Below are positions 1 through 10,181 of a DNA stretch of 24,760 nucleotides, one piece after another. How positions within the stretch are numbered: the first letter of the stretch is position 1; each line of letters opens with the position of its first letter. A program made the translations under genes and the position numbers. The notes beneath the pieces are model-generated. The model was not told the origin of the DNA, made no database searches, and was given only the letters and a program-made list of their open reading frames with translations. This stretch comes from Astrothelium macrocarpum (lineage: Eukaryota; Ascomycota; Dothideomycetes; Trypetheliales; Trypetheliaceae): assembly GCA_021030915.1 (NCBI GenBank), contig JAGEMR010000236.1, forward strand, positions 1-24,760. Reading direction: 5' to 3'.

Positions 1-925
1 AAATATCTGATATTCAATTAATTAATTATATAATAAATTAAATAATATCAATATTTTATCATATTTTATTTATTCATCATTTTTGATAGAATTTTATCAT
101 TCATTAATTTAATATTAATATTCATTATAAAATTTTAATCATTTCATTTAATTCAAAATTTAATTAATTTCTAATCAATTTTAATTCATAATTCGGATTT
201 TAATAAATTAATGAATAAATTAATTGATTATTTTTATATTTTTAATATTTTTGATATTAATTTAATTTTAATCTTTATAATATTAATCTGATTATTAAAA
301 ATTTTATCAAATTTTATATTATCAAAATTATTCCGGAAATAAAAATTCCAATATTAATCTAATAAATTCATTATTTTATTTTTAAATATTATATATAATT
401 TTCTATTTTTTAATCTAATTCATCATATTAGATTAAAATATAATAATTTTAATTATTTTTTAATTATTAAAAATTCGATTGAATTAATTATTTTTTTATT
501 ATCATAAATTGATATCATATTAATATTATAAAATGAATTTAAAAATAAATAATCCATTAAAAAAATAAATAATAATTAATTAAAAAATGAATTTATATTA
601 ATTTAGAATAATTTGAATTAGAAATTAATAAAAATAGATATTTATATTTTTATGATCTATTCATTAATCATTATAAATAGAATCTCCTTCATTATAATAA
701 CTGATTCAATTCATCTCACAATTCTGATTTCGATTATCAGAAGAAATAATTCATATTAAAATGGAATTAATTTTTTATTCGAATTAATTAAATCAGATAC
801 AATAAAATAATATTTTCAAATCATTTTGATCTCATCATCAAAAAAACAATTTCAAAATTATCAAATTAAAAAATCAAATGAACGAATTAACAAATTATAG
901 ATAAAAAATAACCATCAAATTTTTT
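1..925. repeat. AT-rich island, heavily mutated, no gene
   Basis: About 9% G+C by hand count over 1-660, with no open frame of interest on either strand. In 1-660 I count 36 C and 22 G. Every C follows T or another C, and every G precedes A or another G. ApC, GpT and GpC do not occur before position 700. Composition switches abruptly to about 50% G+C near 925-960. This looks like a repeat destroyed by C-to-T/G-to-A mutation. The left end lies outside the window, so the element type cannot be told. Confidence 0.85.
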
Positions 926-938
926 TGTTTGGCTGATC

Positions 939-986
939 CCAAATTCCCATACAAATTTGGTGGTGCGGAGGGTGCGGACGTGCGGG
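939..986. repeat. Possible terminus of the AT-rich repeat (inverted repeat plus GGTGCGGA tandem)
   Basis: At the edge of the island there is an inverted repeat with 7-bp arms (CCAAATT/AATTTGG, 939-960). It is followed by two copies of GGTGCGGA (962-969 and 971-978) and a related CGTGCGGG (979-986). GC-rich short direct repeats next to an AAATTTGG block resemble the subterminal binding sites of fungal Tc1/mariner/pogo elements, like the GTGCAC repeats of the element at 10004-12171. Without the other end this stays an inference. Confidence 0.35.
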
Positions 987-2005
987 GCTGCCTGAGAGGA
1001 CGCCCAACCTTCACGCGAGTGTATGACGGAATATCGAATCGCCCGTGGAAATGTAATCGTCAACTTGACTGCGACTCTTTCCCTACCAATTTCAACAAAA
1101 GCACGCGGGATGGTTAGGTGGTTGTAAGGGAAACACTATTCTTCTATGAGGCGAAAATCTTTTGTATCGTCAGGAAGGAGATTTTGCAAGGACGCGAATG
1201 GGATTCACATGCTGCCAGGTGCGGAAATTAATTTACTGGGGTTGACGTTGCGGAGTAGACCTTGATTGATACTGAGAATGGTCTAGGCTGAATCCTGAAT
1301 ACCAAGCTTCGCTCTCGACTATTGACGGATCAACCAGAGCCTCCCCGAAAATTCACATGCACAATTGTTCCCAGTACAAAACCTATAAATCCTTCAATCA
1401 AATCAGGATAAAATGCGGAGAATTACACGCGAAATGTTGGATGGCAAAGATCCTGATTTTATGCGGAAAAAGCACATTCTCACATGCGCCATCCCGGTGG
1501 TCAACCGCGGTCAATCCTATCACATAGAGCGTAGGATGGCTTCTTGGTCTCCTATCAGGGGTGCCCATTTTCCCCCCAGCGCATGTTCTTCTACTTTTGG
1601 TTTGATGTGGCAACGTTTCTCTGCGAGCTTCTTGTAACCTTGCACGCATCGCCGACAAGGCTAGCGGATATATGTCGAGACATGCTCCCAATGGAACGCT
1701 TCTGTACAAAGTCGAATCTCTTGCCACAAACCCTTCCCAAAAAACCTAATGCTGACTGCTTTGTCTTGGGCACACACGGCTGATGTCGTTTAGGAGATGA
1801 AGCTTAACTTCGCAAGCTTTGTATGCTCACAACACTGATTCCAGCGAGCTACCCAAGAAGCCATGTGAATGCAGAGATAAGATGTTTTTATGACCTAGAA
1901 GGGCCAAGACATCCTTTGTTGGTTTGGATGAATCTTCAGACTTCAAGCATTGCGGACTCTTAGTTGGAAGATCGGTGGTTTCACACCTACGAACGTCTAG
2001 TTAAG
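987..2005. other. Intergenic region upstream of the mannosyltransferase
   Basis: No gene is supported. Short frames around 1400-1780 on both strands overlap each other and resemble no family I recognise. A GATAAG motif lies near 1876-1881 (GAGATAAGATG), a possible GATA-factor site about 125 bases before the ATG at 2006. No clear TATA box. Confidence 0.4.
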
Positions 2006-3457
2006 ATGACGTTGATGAACCGACCCTTTAGGATTGCCCTAGCTTTCCTCGCTGCCATCTTAATATTCACTGCTTTCCGCTGGAATTCGAATACGAATAC
2101 GTCTTCACACTTACTAGAGTCGTCACATGCAGTTGGGCCTCCAACCACTGATTCCCTAGCAAAGCTTGAGCTCCAGCAGGATGTGCATAAATTACCGACC
2201 GCAGACTCTTTCCTATCCCACTTTAAAGCCGTTACGCAGATTCCGAGCATGACAATGGTGGAAGCCAAGTCAGCATGCAATTGGCCAATGATACATGAAG
2301 TAAACTTCCAGTTTGATGAACACTATGATTGGGTATTACAAGACCGAAATGATGAGGAACTCGATTCAAGGAGAAAACAATGGCACGATTATGTCAACAG
2401 CAAAATGTTACCTTATGAAGAATACAAAGATCGGTTTGAGGGACGCGGGATTGTAATTGTTGCGGGAAACGAAAGAAGCATGAGGCGTGTCAGAGTCATT
2501 CTGAGAGCATTGGCAAGGTTACGGTGTCAAATGCCGATTGAGCTACACTACTGGGACAATGAAATGACAGAGGATTCCAGGCAGAAGATATCATCCTTGT
2601 GGCCAAAAATATATTTGAACGATCTTTCCGCACCTTCAAATATTCTCAAGACCAATCACAATGGCGAATTCATCAATTATCAGCTCAAGACTGCAGCTGT
2701 GATAAATTCGCGCTTTGCAGAGCCTCTTCTATTGGATTCCGACAATATTCCGACAATGGATCCAGCGTTATTGTATGAATCATCTACATACAAGGAGTTC
2801 GGCACCCTGTTTTGGCCAGACATTGCGCGCACGCGACCTAATAACCCCATGTGGGCTATTACAAATACGCAATGTCGCGTTGACGAATATGAACAGGAAA
2901 GTGGCCAGTTGATCGTGGATAAACGGAAATTCTTCTATCACCTACAACTGGCTGCTTGGTTTAACAATGAGCACGCAGAGTACTACAACCAGTTTCTGCT
3001 TGGGGACAAGGACATGTTCCGGTTTGCATGGCACGCGCTCAAGACCAAATACGGGTATCCATCAAAATGGTTAACAAGCGTGGGCACAATGACCGACGGC
3101 TACTATTGCGGCCACACGTTTGCCCAACATCATCCTGATGGGAGGATTGCCTTCATGCATGGAGGTCTCATCAAGACGATGACCAAAGAGGTGATGCAGT
3201 GGCAGAGAGAGAGCCGCGGCGGTATCTTCCAGACCTACAAACGGAGCGATTCTGATGAGCAACACATTGTCAATGTCAATGTTTCGATTAAATGGGATCT
3301 TGGCAATTATCTGCCCAACAGGCCTTTTGATCTGGCTAGTGCGGGATGTACTGATCTTTATGACGTTGTTGCGCGGCCGCTGGACGAGATACTCCCGGGA
3401 TTTGAGCAGACCTTTGACGACATCGGTGGGTACTGGATGCTTGAGAATGAGGAGTGA
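2006..3457 (+). CDS. Golgi alpha-mannosyltransferase, MNN1/MNN2 superfamily
   Basis: Single-exon gene of 483 residues. It probably adds alpha-linked mannose from GDP-mannose to glycoprotein glycans in the Golgi. It has type II membrane topology: a short basic cytosolic start, one hydrophobic segment at about residues 10-24, a Ser/Thr-rich stem to about residue 90, then a lumenal catalytic domain. The family landmarks are PIELHYWD (about 177-184), the metal and nucleotide-sugar binding DSD inside LLLDSDNIP (244-246), and a C-terminal block with GHTFAQHHPDG and AFMHGG. These fit the putative mannosyltransferase family that includes yeast Mnn1, Mnn2 and Mnn5. I cannot tell alpha-1,2 from alpha-1,3 linkage. 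The frame is open upstream to 1964 but has no ATG there, so I start at 2006; a second ATG lies at 2015. Stop is TGA at 3455. The gene is intact and stands alone on its strand side. Confidence 0.9.
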   Translation: MTLMNRPFRIALAFLAAILIFTAFRWNSNTNTSSHLLESSHAVGPPTTDSLAKLELQQDVHKLPTADSFLSHFKAVTQIPSMTMVEAKSACNWPMIHEVNFQFDEHYDWVLQDRNDEELDSRRKQWHDYVNSKMLPYEEYKDRFEGRGIVIVAGNERSMRRVRVILRALARLRCQMPIELHYWDNEMTEDSRQKISSLWPKIYLNDLSAPSNILKTNHNGEFINYQLKTAAVINSRFAEPLLLDSDNIPTMDPALLYESSTYKEFGTLFWPDIARTRPNNPMWAITNTQCRVDEYEQESGQLIVDKRKFFYHLQLAAWFNNEHAEYYNQFLLGDKDMFRFAWHALKTKYGYPSKWLTSVGTMTDGYYCGHTFAQHHPDGRIAFMHGGLIKTMTKEVMQWQRESRGGIFQTYKRSDSDEQHIVNVNVSIKWDLGNYLPNRPFDLASAGCTDLYDVVARPLDEILPGFEQTFDDIGGYWMLENEE

Positions 3458-4510
3458 TGATTGTAAAAAATTGTCACAGCACTGAGCCTACAATTCACTC
3501 AAGTGCGTTGAGTTCGAAAGCGTGCATGAGACTGACTTTCCTTGATCGGTAGCCCTGACCACTGTTCCACTAGATTAGAGGCATCCTTTTGACTGATTGA
3601 GTGCAAAGCTTCTGGACTTTGCACATATCTCCTCAATTTTTCCAATAGAAAGACGTAAGTCTGAGATTGTAATGGGTGATGAAATACGTTGGATAACGTA
3701 TGAACATTATCCATTTCCAGTACAATGGCCACTACAAGCCACACATCATATCAATTCAAGGCCTCTCAATCCACTCCTATCATATTTTGCTATCGAGGTC
3801 TACCAGCCAAAGAGGATGAGTCACCGACTGGCTTAAATATTTGTATACTGCCTGTCTCCTCCGCCAAATCACAATTCGCTGTCGGCGCAAATAATAACGG
3901 GCACTTTTAAAGCAGTACGGTCGACTAAACTATTTCTGATTAGCTAGACTGACAGATCTCACCTTGACCGGATTTTTTGCTTATAGTAGGTAAATCTTGG
4001 CGCAAAGGACGCGGAAATCCTCCGGTAAGCAGGCGCCCGTCGCTATCGACCTGATTACGTGGTGGTACCTGGACCCTTCTAGCCAAGCTTTTGCGTGTAA
4101 ACACCCAAGTGCCATGATAGAGGGTCCTACTAAGTCTTATCATCCCCCCCTGCGTACCAATAAGCGCGCTCGTTCCCCGCGCATCTCCATTCTTCAGATA
4201 TCTGCCCGTATCGGAAAGTAAGCGGACAAGCTGCCCAGTCAATCCTTGCTCACGAACGCGGAATACATGTATCATATTCACAGTCGCAGGAGATATCATG
4301 CCTGTCAGCCCGGATCTATATCGCTCCCTAGCTCGGCAGGTAGCGAAATGGGTCTAGATACAAGGTCATGACCGGTAAGAGTGAATAAAATTCTTCCTTT
4401 TTTTCTTTTTTAAATCGCACAGCTTCCGCTGTGATCTGACCTAATCATCTCTCTTTTATCCATTTCTTCAAATTCGTAATCATTATTACAAGATATAGCT
4501 AAGGGAAAAA
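3458..4510. promoter_or_regulatory. Intergenic region and permease promoter
   Basis: No gene is supported; the frames at 3499-3744 and 3940-4299 have no recognisable similarity and no splice logic. The last 130 bases before the permease ATG are pyrimidine-rich (CTTCCTTTTTTTCTTTTTT near 4393), with TTATC motifs near 4137 and 4456 that could bind GATA nitrogen regulators. The ATG at 4511 has a good A-rich context (GGGAAAAAATG). Confidence 0.35.
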
Positions 4511-6560
4511 ATGTCTGAGGAGAAAGGGCAAGCAGAAGAGCGGAGAGGCTCAACGCTGGCGGAGGGTTTAGCTAGCGACGAAGATGCTGCTGTACTAGGT
4601 ATGAATTTTCTATATTAGCTACCACCAGATCAACTGCTGACACATTGACCAGCCAAACTTGGGTACAAGCAAGAGCTTCGCAGGAACTTCTCTGCTATTG
4701 AAGTTTTTGGTATACTCCAAACGTCCTACGAAATAGAACTCCCGAAACTGATCTGGCATGGGACTGATAAGGCATTGCTTTCTCCATAATGGGACTTTTT
4801 CCCTCAATCGCGTCGACTCTTACCTACTCGATCCCCGCAGGTAGATTTCCCTCCCATCGATTACTTTCCAAGTCCTCCTTCCACTAACAAGAGCTCCCTC
4901 AGGCCCAGTAGGTATGGTCTGGGTAAGTCTGCTTTTCCCTCTTCCCCCATCATCCTCGTCTAAATTTCTCGCTCAATAGGGCTGGTTCCTCGCCACAGGC
5001 TTCATCTTCATCGTGGGAGTCGCCATGGCAGACCTCGGCAGCGCCATGCCCACGTCGGGCGGTTTATACTGGTGGACGCATTACTTTGCGTCCCCTTCCA
5101 CCCGCAACCCGCTCGCCTTTCTCGTCGGCTACAGCAACACCATCGGCCTCGTCGGCGGCCTCTGCAGCATCGATTACAGCTTCTCGCTCATGCTGCTGTC
5201 GGTCGTGGTGATTGCGCGCGATGGCCAGTGGACGCCCAGCAGCGGCGTGGTGTACGCTGTGTTTCTTGCGTGCGTGCTGCTGCATGGGACTATCGCGTCG
5301 TTGTTCCAGCGCGTGATGGGCCGGCTGCAGACAGTGTTTGTGGTGGCGAATGTGGTGCTTATTGTGGTGACGGTGATAGCGCTACCGATTGGAAGGGCGA
5401 GTGAGCGAAATTCGAGGGGTTATATTTTTGGTCAGACAGAGAATCTTACGACATGGCCGCAAGGATGGACCTTTATGCTGGCCTGGCTGTCTCCTATCTG
5501 GACAGTGGGAGGCTTCGACTCGTGTGTACACATGAGTGAGGAGGCGTCCAATGCGACCAAGGCAGTTCCCCAGGGAATTTTGATGAGTATTGGATCTTGC
5601 TGGCTACTGGGGTTCATTATCGTGATCACGTTGGCGGCGTGTATCGATCCAAATTTGGAGAATGTACTGGGAAGCCCGTTTGGCCAGCCGATGGCGCAGA
5701 TTTATTATGATGCGCTTGGCAAACATGGAGCTATAGGAATGATGGTTCTGGTGTTTATAGTCCAATTTTTGATGGGTGTCAGTATTTTGGTGGCAGCGAG
5801 CCGGCAGAGCTGGGGTTTGTCTTCCCATTCTACTCATCCTCTATTTCTGTCTGCGTTCATCTTTGGGAAGGTTTTAGCTGATTGTGTACAGCATTTTCGC
5901 GGGACGGTGCTCTCCCCTTCTCTACTTTTTTTCGTCCCATCTCCAAGACTTTTGGCTATATCCCATTCCGCACCATTTGGGGCTGCGTCGTTCTGGCCGC
6001 TATTCTTGGCTTGCTTTGCCTCATCGATAATGCAGCCGCAGCAGCACTCTTCTCACTTGCTGTCGCTGGTAACAACCTTGCATTCGGCATACCCATCTTT
6101 AGCCGGATCGTTTGGGGCCAAAACAAGTTTAAGCCAGGGCCTTTCTATACAGGGAGATGGTCTGTGCCAATTGCGTGGACGGCTATTATTTTCTTGGTGT
6201 TTGGGATACTACTTTGCATGTTTCCTGTGGAAGGCCCAGATCCCACTCCGCAGAATATGAACTACACCGTAGTCATCAATTCTGCCGTGTGGGGTGGTGC
6301 TCTGCTATACTACTTTATTGATGCTAGGAAATGGTATGTTCACTATGATAATCTTATGGGGCGACCCCCGTCCGAACAATTGCTGAAAATTTTGTAGGTT
6401 CAAGGGACCGAAGATTACGCTGAGTCTGGATGATCTTAGTGAAAGCCAGGAGCGGGCATTAGAGGCTGAGGGTATCGATATTACAGGTGATCAAGGGCGG
6501 AGCCAAAGCATGGCTGAAGCGCAAGAAAAGAAAGAAAAGATGGAGACAGAAGTTGCTTGA
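4511..6560 (+). CDS. APC-superfamily amino acid / GABA / choline-type permease
   Basis: Proton-coupled plasma-membrane (or vacuolar) uptake of an amino acid, GABA, choline or similar amine. Seven exons: 4511-4598, 4653-4709, 4772-4840, 4903-4922, 4980-5814, 5892-6333, 6398-6560. Introns are 54-77 nt, all GT-AG, and join to 557 residues with no stop. After a charged N-tail comes LGYKQELRRNFSAIEVFG, then FSIMGLFPSIASTL and GWFLATGFIF, then AMPTSGGLYWW, all typical of the fungal Uga4/Hnm1-like AA_permease_2 group. About 12 hydrophobic segments follow, with the conserved SPIWTVGGFDSCVHMSEE loop and SRDGALPFS. The C-tail is cytosolic and charged (KFKGPKITLSLDDL, then EKKEKME). Length is normal for the family. 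Exon 4 is only 20 nt and easily missed by gene finders. The substrate cannot be read from sequence. Confidence 0.9.
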
Positions 6561-6961
6561 GAGATTTTGAATTGTGAAGACTGAATCATGAATATCCTGC
6601 GATACAGGAAACGATAAGCGAGGAAGACCATCATGTCTTCATCAAGCGCCATAGAATCAGGTACACTGCAGCAGCAGTCCGCAAGATCTGATGTCGCTAC
6701 CACTCATGAAAGGAAAGCAACCATATCCCCCCATGTCTGAATGGTGATAAAAGAAGGCAGCAGTGAGACTTTCGACGAGTCCGTATCAAAATGGTGCCAG
6801 CGAATCTCGTTGCCAACGAGCCCGTGGCACCAATCCTCCGCTCCATACGCCACGCTTTCTATGCTGAGTAACTCCTCGCCCCATGAAATTTGCGGAATGT
6901 TATTCCCTTGTATGAAAATGATTTCCGCAGTCTCCTCATCAAAAGTCATGCCATTGACGTT
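6561..6961. other. Convergent 3' intergenic region between permease and ura3
   Basis: Tail-to-tail spacer of about 400 bases. Frames on both strands are short and unrecognised. It should hold the 3' UTRs and polyadenylation sites of both genes. I see no RNA gene. Confidence 0.5.
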
Positions 6962-8146
6962 TCATTTGGAGATTCTCTTCAAGCCTACCCTCTCTTCGTA
7001 AGCCTTCCACCCTGCTGCGCGGTATCTTTCCGCCTCGGCTGCTCTATCCTCCGCACCTAAAATGGCCCTTCCGACGATGATGATATCGCTTCCTGCATCT
7101 CTTACAACCTTTTCAGGTCCATTGTATTGCTGTCCTAATCCATCTCCTTTGCTTGCCAGATTCACACCAGGCGTCATAGTGATAAAGTTGTCATTTGGCT
7201 CACTATTTAGCGCCTCTTGTGCTATGAAGCCCATGACGAAATCTCGATGATCTCGGGCCATTTTGGCACATTGCTGGGTGTACTCAGGCGTCAAGAGATT
7301 TTTCTCACTGCTCATTTGTGCTAACAAGAGCAAACCCCGACCGAGTGGCGGAGGACCCAGACGCTCAATAGCTGCAGCCACCGATTCGCCCTGATGTCGG
7401 AGAGGGATCTTGGGTCCTGGCGATGGAGGTGGTCCTAGATTTTCGTAGCGCATGGTAATGCTGGAGCAGACAGATATAATGCTAGGCTTCCTGTGCTGAT
7501 CCGTGAAATTTCCGTCAGAATCATCTGACTCAAGGACATTCTCACCAGTTGAGCCGTTGGATAAGGAACGCGTGAAGCAAGGACTGCTGCTACCAGCAAC
7601 TGCTTGGGAAGTGGAAGACGAGGCGAAGGGAGAGTCATGCGTGTGAGCCGCTAGGTCGTCTGCGGAAATTTCGGTGGAGACAACAGAGTTGTATCCAGAA
7701 AGCGCATGCTCAGCTGCCTCTTTTAAGGCGGTGATGATGGCAGGTCCTGGGAAAACATGGGCGTTGACAATTGGCGCCCATCGCACGATCGAAAGGGGTC
7801 CGCCGACATATTGTTTCTGTACCGTGCTTCCAATGTCACCAAACTTGCGATCTTCAAACACAATAAAGTGTTTCCGAACGGCAATGTCCCGCAACCGCCT
7901 TATCGTCCGTTCTGTGAAATCAGAGATGATGTCTCCATGAGTCTTGAGCAAGACAATAGAGTCCCCGACTTCTTCAGCAAGTTCGAGGAGCTGGTTTGTG
8001 GTGGTCACGTCAGCGGAAACACACAAATTGCTCTGTTTGATGACCATCAAGCGCAAGAGATAGATAGTCAGAGGATGTGTCACGGGAAGATTCGAACGGT
8101 TCTCATAGGTTTGGGTGCGAGTTGGGTGTTTGGCAGGGGATGCCAT
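6962..8146 (-). CDS. ura3: Orotidine 5'-phosphate decarboxylase (OMP decarboxylase)
   Basis: Converts OMP to UMP, the last step of de novo pyrimidine synthesis, in the cytosol. Single exon, 394 residues. The catalytic Lys/Asp set is present: VSADV (43-47), KTHGD (68-72), and FEDRKFGDIGSTV with Asp99, Lys101 and Asp104. The C-terminal phosphate-binding part has GQQYNGPEKVV (338-348) and IIIVGR (355-360). Between about 150 and 265 there is a Ser/Pro-rich insert absent from the 264-residue yeast enzyme. Neurospora PYR4 (397 residues) has an insert in the same place, so this is the long filamentous-fungal form and is not degenerate. The insert holds RKPSIISV (219-226), a possible basophilic-kinase site. 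The start at 8146 (MASPAK) matches the usual N-terminal length. The symbol ura3 follows yeast; pyr4 or pyrG are used in other fungi. Confidence 0.96.
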   Translation of the reverse strand: MASPAKHPTRTQTYENRSNLPVTHPLTIYLLRLMVIKQSNLCVSADVTTTNQLLELAEEVGDSIVLLKTHGDIISDFTERTIRRLRDIAVRKHFIVFEDRKFGDIGSTVQKQYVGGPLSIVRWAPIVNAHVFPGPAIITALKEAAEHALSGYNSVVSTEISADDLAAHTHDSPFASSSTSQAVAGSSSPCFTRSLSNGSTGENVLESDDSDGNFTDQHRKPSIISVCSSITMRYENLGPPPSPGPKIPLRHQGESVAAAIERLGPPPLGRGLLLLAQMSSEKNLLTPEYTQQCAKMARDHRDFVMGFIAQEALNSEPNDNFITMTPGVNLASKGDGLGQQYNGPEKVVRDAGSDIIIVGRAILGAEDRAAEAERYRAAGWKAYEERVGLKRISK

Positions 8147-8555
8147 CTTTGGGGCCGTAGGGACGAGAGGAGGATTCAGTTCAGCTCAAAAACGAGGCCG
8201 AAAGATAGGTAGTGACCATGGTTAAGAAGGGCAAGGCAGAGTACCTCTACACTGGGATGCAGTTCCGGCGCCGCAGGTCAGGCCACCGTACGCCAGTGGC
8301 TATCCGGCTTGTGCCAGCCAAGGGCAACCTCGTCGGTACTTCTACACACTTTACCTTGCATGTGGGGCAAGTGGCCTGAGACTGGTCATCAGCCCTAAAC
8401 GAATGGGGGAGGCCTGACTGAATGTGGCCCGGCCCGGCCTGGCCTTTGTGGCTTGTTGAAACGGTCAGGGCTAAAAGGTACAAAAGTACCTCCGTACTCC
8501 ATACAGCAGGCTGAAGCCTCGTTTAGGCAAACTGCAACAATCATTGATTCAAGTT
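8147..8555 (-). promoter_or_regulatory. ura3 promoter region with repeated GTACYTC motifs
   Basis: Spacer between the GNAT gene and ura3, both on the minus strand. It carries three related 12-mers: GTACCTCTACAC (8241-8252), GTACTTCTACAC (8336-8347) and GTACCTCCGTAC (8486-8497). It also has a perfect inverted repeat GGTAC-AAAA-GTACC (8477-8490) that overlaps the third copy, and AGTAC-CTCC-GTACT (8485-8498). A GC-rich run lies near 8427-8444 (CCCGGCCCGGCCTGGCC). The first two copies are about 95 and 190 bases before the ura3 ATG. Function is unknown. Confidence 0.4.
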
Positions 8556-9384
8556 TCAAGTAGATCCAATAACAAGGCCTGGAGCTTCTTGAGCCCGGTC
8601 GTGAAGCTGTTGCACCACCTTCTCAGTCAACCACTCCCCCTGCCGCCCCTCAGGTTCCCAGATCATGACTGTGGTTACATAGCTGGGCATCTGCTTGGCC
8701 CGCGCTTGGAGGATCGTCTTGAATCCGCACTTCTCATACAGAGGAACGCCCTGTGGTGTGGCTTCTAGCGTTATTGGAACACCATCTTCGCGAGCCCTAT
8801 CTTTGCCCCAGTTCACAAGTTGCTGTCCAACGCCTCTTCTTCGGTACTTGGGCGATACTGCAATAACAAGCGCGTGCCAATCTTCAGGAACGACGGGCGC
8901 ACCCAAAGGCCCAAGCATTGCAAACATCTCGTCCCATTTCTTGAAATCCAAGGCACGATTGATGAGTCTCTCGTATTTCATCTCAACCCAAAGCAAGGCT
9001 CGCTCCAGGCCTAATCAACTGGTTAAACGAGCGGTTAGGGTTTCACGCACGTAAGCGTCTAGACTTACTAGCACCCCAGGGCACTTTTTGCCATTTCTTT
9101 GCCTGCTCACTTCCCCCTCGGCGTTGCCAAAATGCATAGCCGGAAATAATCTCGTCCCCATTAAAGTCGGGATCGTTCTCGTCTGTAACAGCCACCAACG
9201 AAATGCAGCCCCCTTTCGTCACCGATCTGCCGCGCGTCCGTAGCCTGTAGAATCTGGTACGGTCATTTGGGTAGTCGTACATGCCTGGGGTAAGCGACCG
9301 CCAGAATTCTTCGTCTTGGAAAGTAACGTCAGCAAGGGTGCCCACATCGTAGATGTCCGCACTGGTAGCTTCTCGGATGTGCAT
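8556..9384 (-). CDS. GNAT-family N-acetyltransferase
   Basis: Transfers acetyl from acetyl-CoA to an amine; the substrate is unknown. Two exons on the minus strand (9069-9384 and 8556-9010) with a 58-nt GT-AG intron whose branch site is TTGATTAG-proximal. Joined length is 256 residues. The N-terminus HIREATSADIYDVGTLADVTF is the usual first beta-alpha of GNAT proteins. Motif A is VIAVSPKYRRRGVGQQLV (about 154-171), with the acetyl-CoA pyrophosphate loop R-R-G-V-G. Motif B is LEATPQGVPLYEKCGF (187-202). The central part (about 105-145) is a helical insert (KYERLINRALDFKKWDEMF), common in fungal GNATs of secondary-metabolism-like type. No signal peptide or membrane segment, so probably cytosolic. 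It lies 410 bases upstream of ura3 on the same strand, without evidence of co-transcription. Confidence 0.85.
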
Positions 9385-10001
9385 TTTGAGTCAATTGATC
9401 TGGATAGACCACTTTGTAGCTAACGTCGCGATGAAAGCGAAGATTCAGGCTCACGTATAGAAAGTTTTCAACAATGAATTTATATCTCAAGGAATGGCAA
9501 TTTTAGTCATGGCCAACGACTCATTGCACTGTAGTGAGTCAATCTGGGATACCTTGCATCATTCTCCGCACAACCAAGCGGATTGGAGCCCTAATCTGGC
9601 AATTTAGCTCCTTGCCAACACATGAAAGGCGTCATCTCAGCGTATCTATTCTCAAGCAAAAGTCCACAGAATAGTGGTCAATCTTGACGAAAAATCATAA
9701 TATTCGATTTCGCGAATGTTAGCAAAAAAAAAAAAAAAAAAAAAGACTGTGATCTAAATGTCCTTGCGCAATTCTCCCGCGGGCTCCAGCTCGACTCAGC
9801 TCTGGCTATCAGTTCGTATTGTGCCCACAGCTTGAATGGGGATGACCGTTGAGGAATTGATCTGCATGTCGGCGAGTGGATGTGGGAAGACAAATTGCAT
9901 CACACCGACGTTTCGGCCAATGCGCCATATTTATCAGAAGAACCATCCAAAGCCCCATCAGGAGTGGCAATAAGAAATGTCACTTGCGACCGCAAGAGAC
10001 A
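9385..10001. other. Intergenic region between GNAT gene and transposon
   Basis: GNAT promoter region plus about 500 bases in which I see no gene. The only structural feature is an A21 tract at 9724-9744. Frames here are short and unrecognised. Confidence 0.4.
9724..9744. repeat. Homopolymer A21 tract
   Basis: Twenty-one consecutive A on the plus strand. It could be a mononucleotide microsatellite or the tail of an old retroposed sequence. I find no target-site duplication or retroposon body beside it, so a simple slippage repeat is the safer reading. Confidence 0.8.
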
Positions 10002-10003
10002 TA

Positions 10004-10093
10004 GGAGAACTCACCGCCGTGTGCACGGCTCCGCTGTGTGCACACCCACCAAATTCTCAACACCATACTTTCGAACTCAAATAATTCAACAAT
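10004..10093 (+). repeat. Left terminal inverted repeat of the transposon
   Basis: The perfect core is 10004-10028, with imperfect similarity to the right end up to about 10093. It contains TGTGCAC twice (10020-10026 and 10035-10041), separated by 15 bases, a likely transposase-binding pair. Confidence 0.8.
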
Positions 10094-10181
10094 TATAATA
10101 GCAATTAATATGGGATTGATTTCAAAATGTAATTAAAATTCATACGAATAATAATTATTGTGAAATTTAATTATTATAATA

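Noticed and set aside
1..925. Mitochondrial DNA insertion as a source of the AT-rich island
   Set aside because: No mitochondrial gene, tRNA or GC cluster is seen, and the one-sided neighbour context of C and G points to mutation, not mitochondrial origin.
1964..2005. Upstream extension of the mannosyltransferase frame
   Set aside because: The frame is open but begins with TTG. The first ATG is at 2006 and gives normal type II membrane topology.
3940..4299. 119-codon minus-strand frame between two genes
   Set aside because: No motif, no membrane segment, no family likeness, and it is overlapped by an opposite frame of similar quality.
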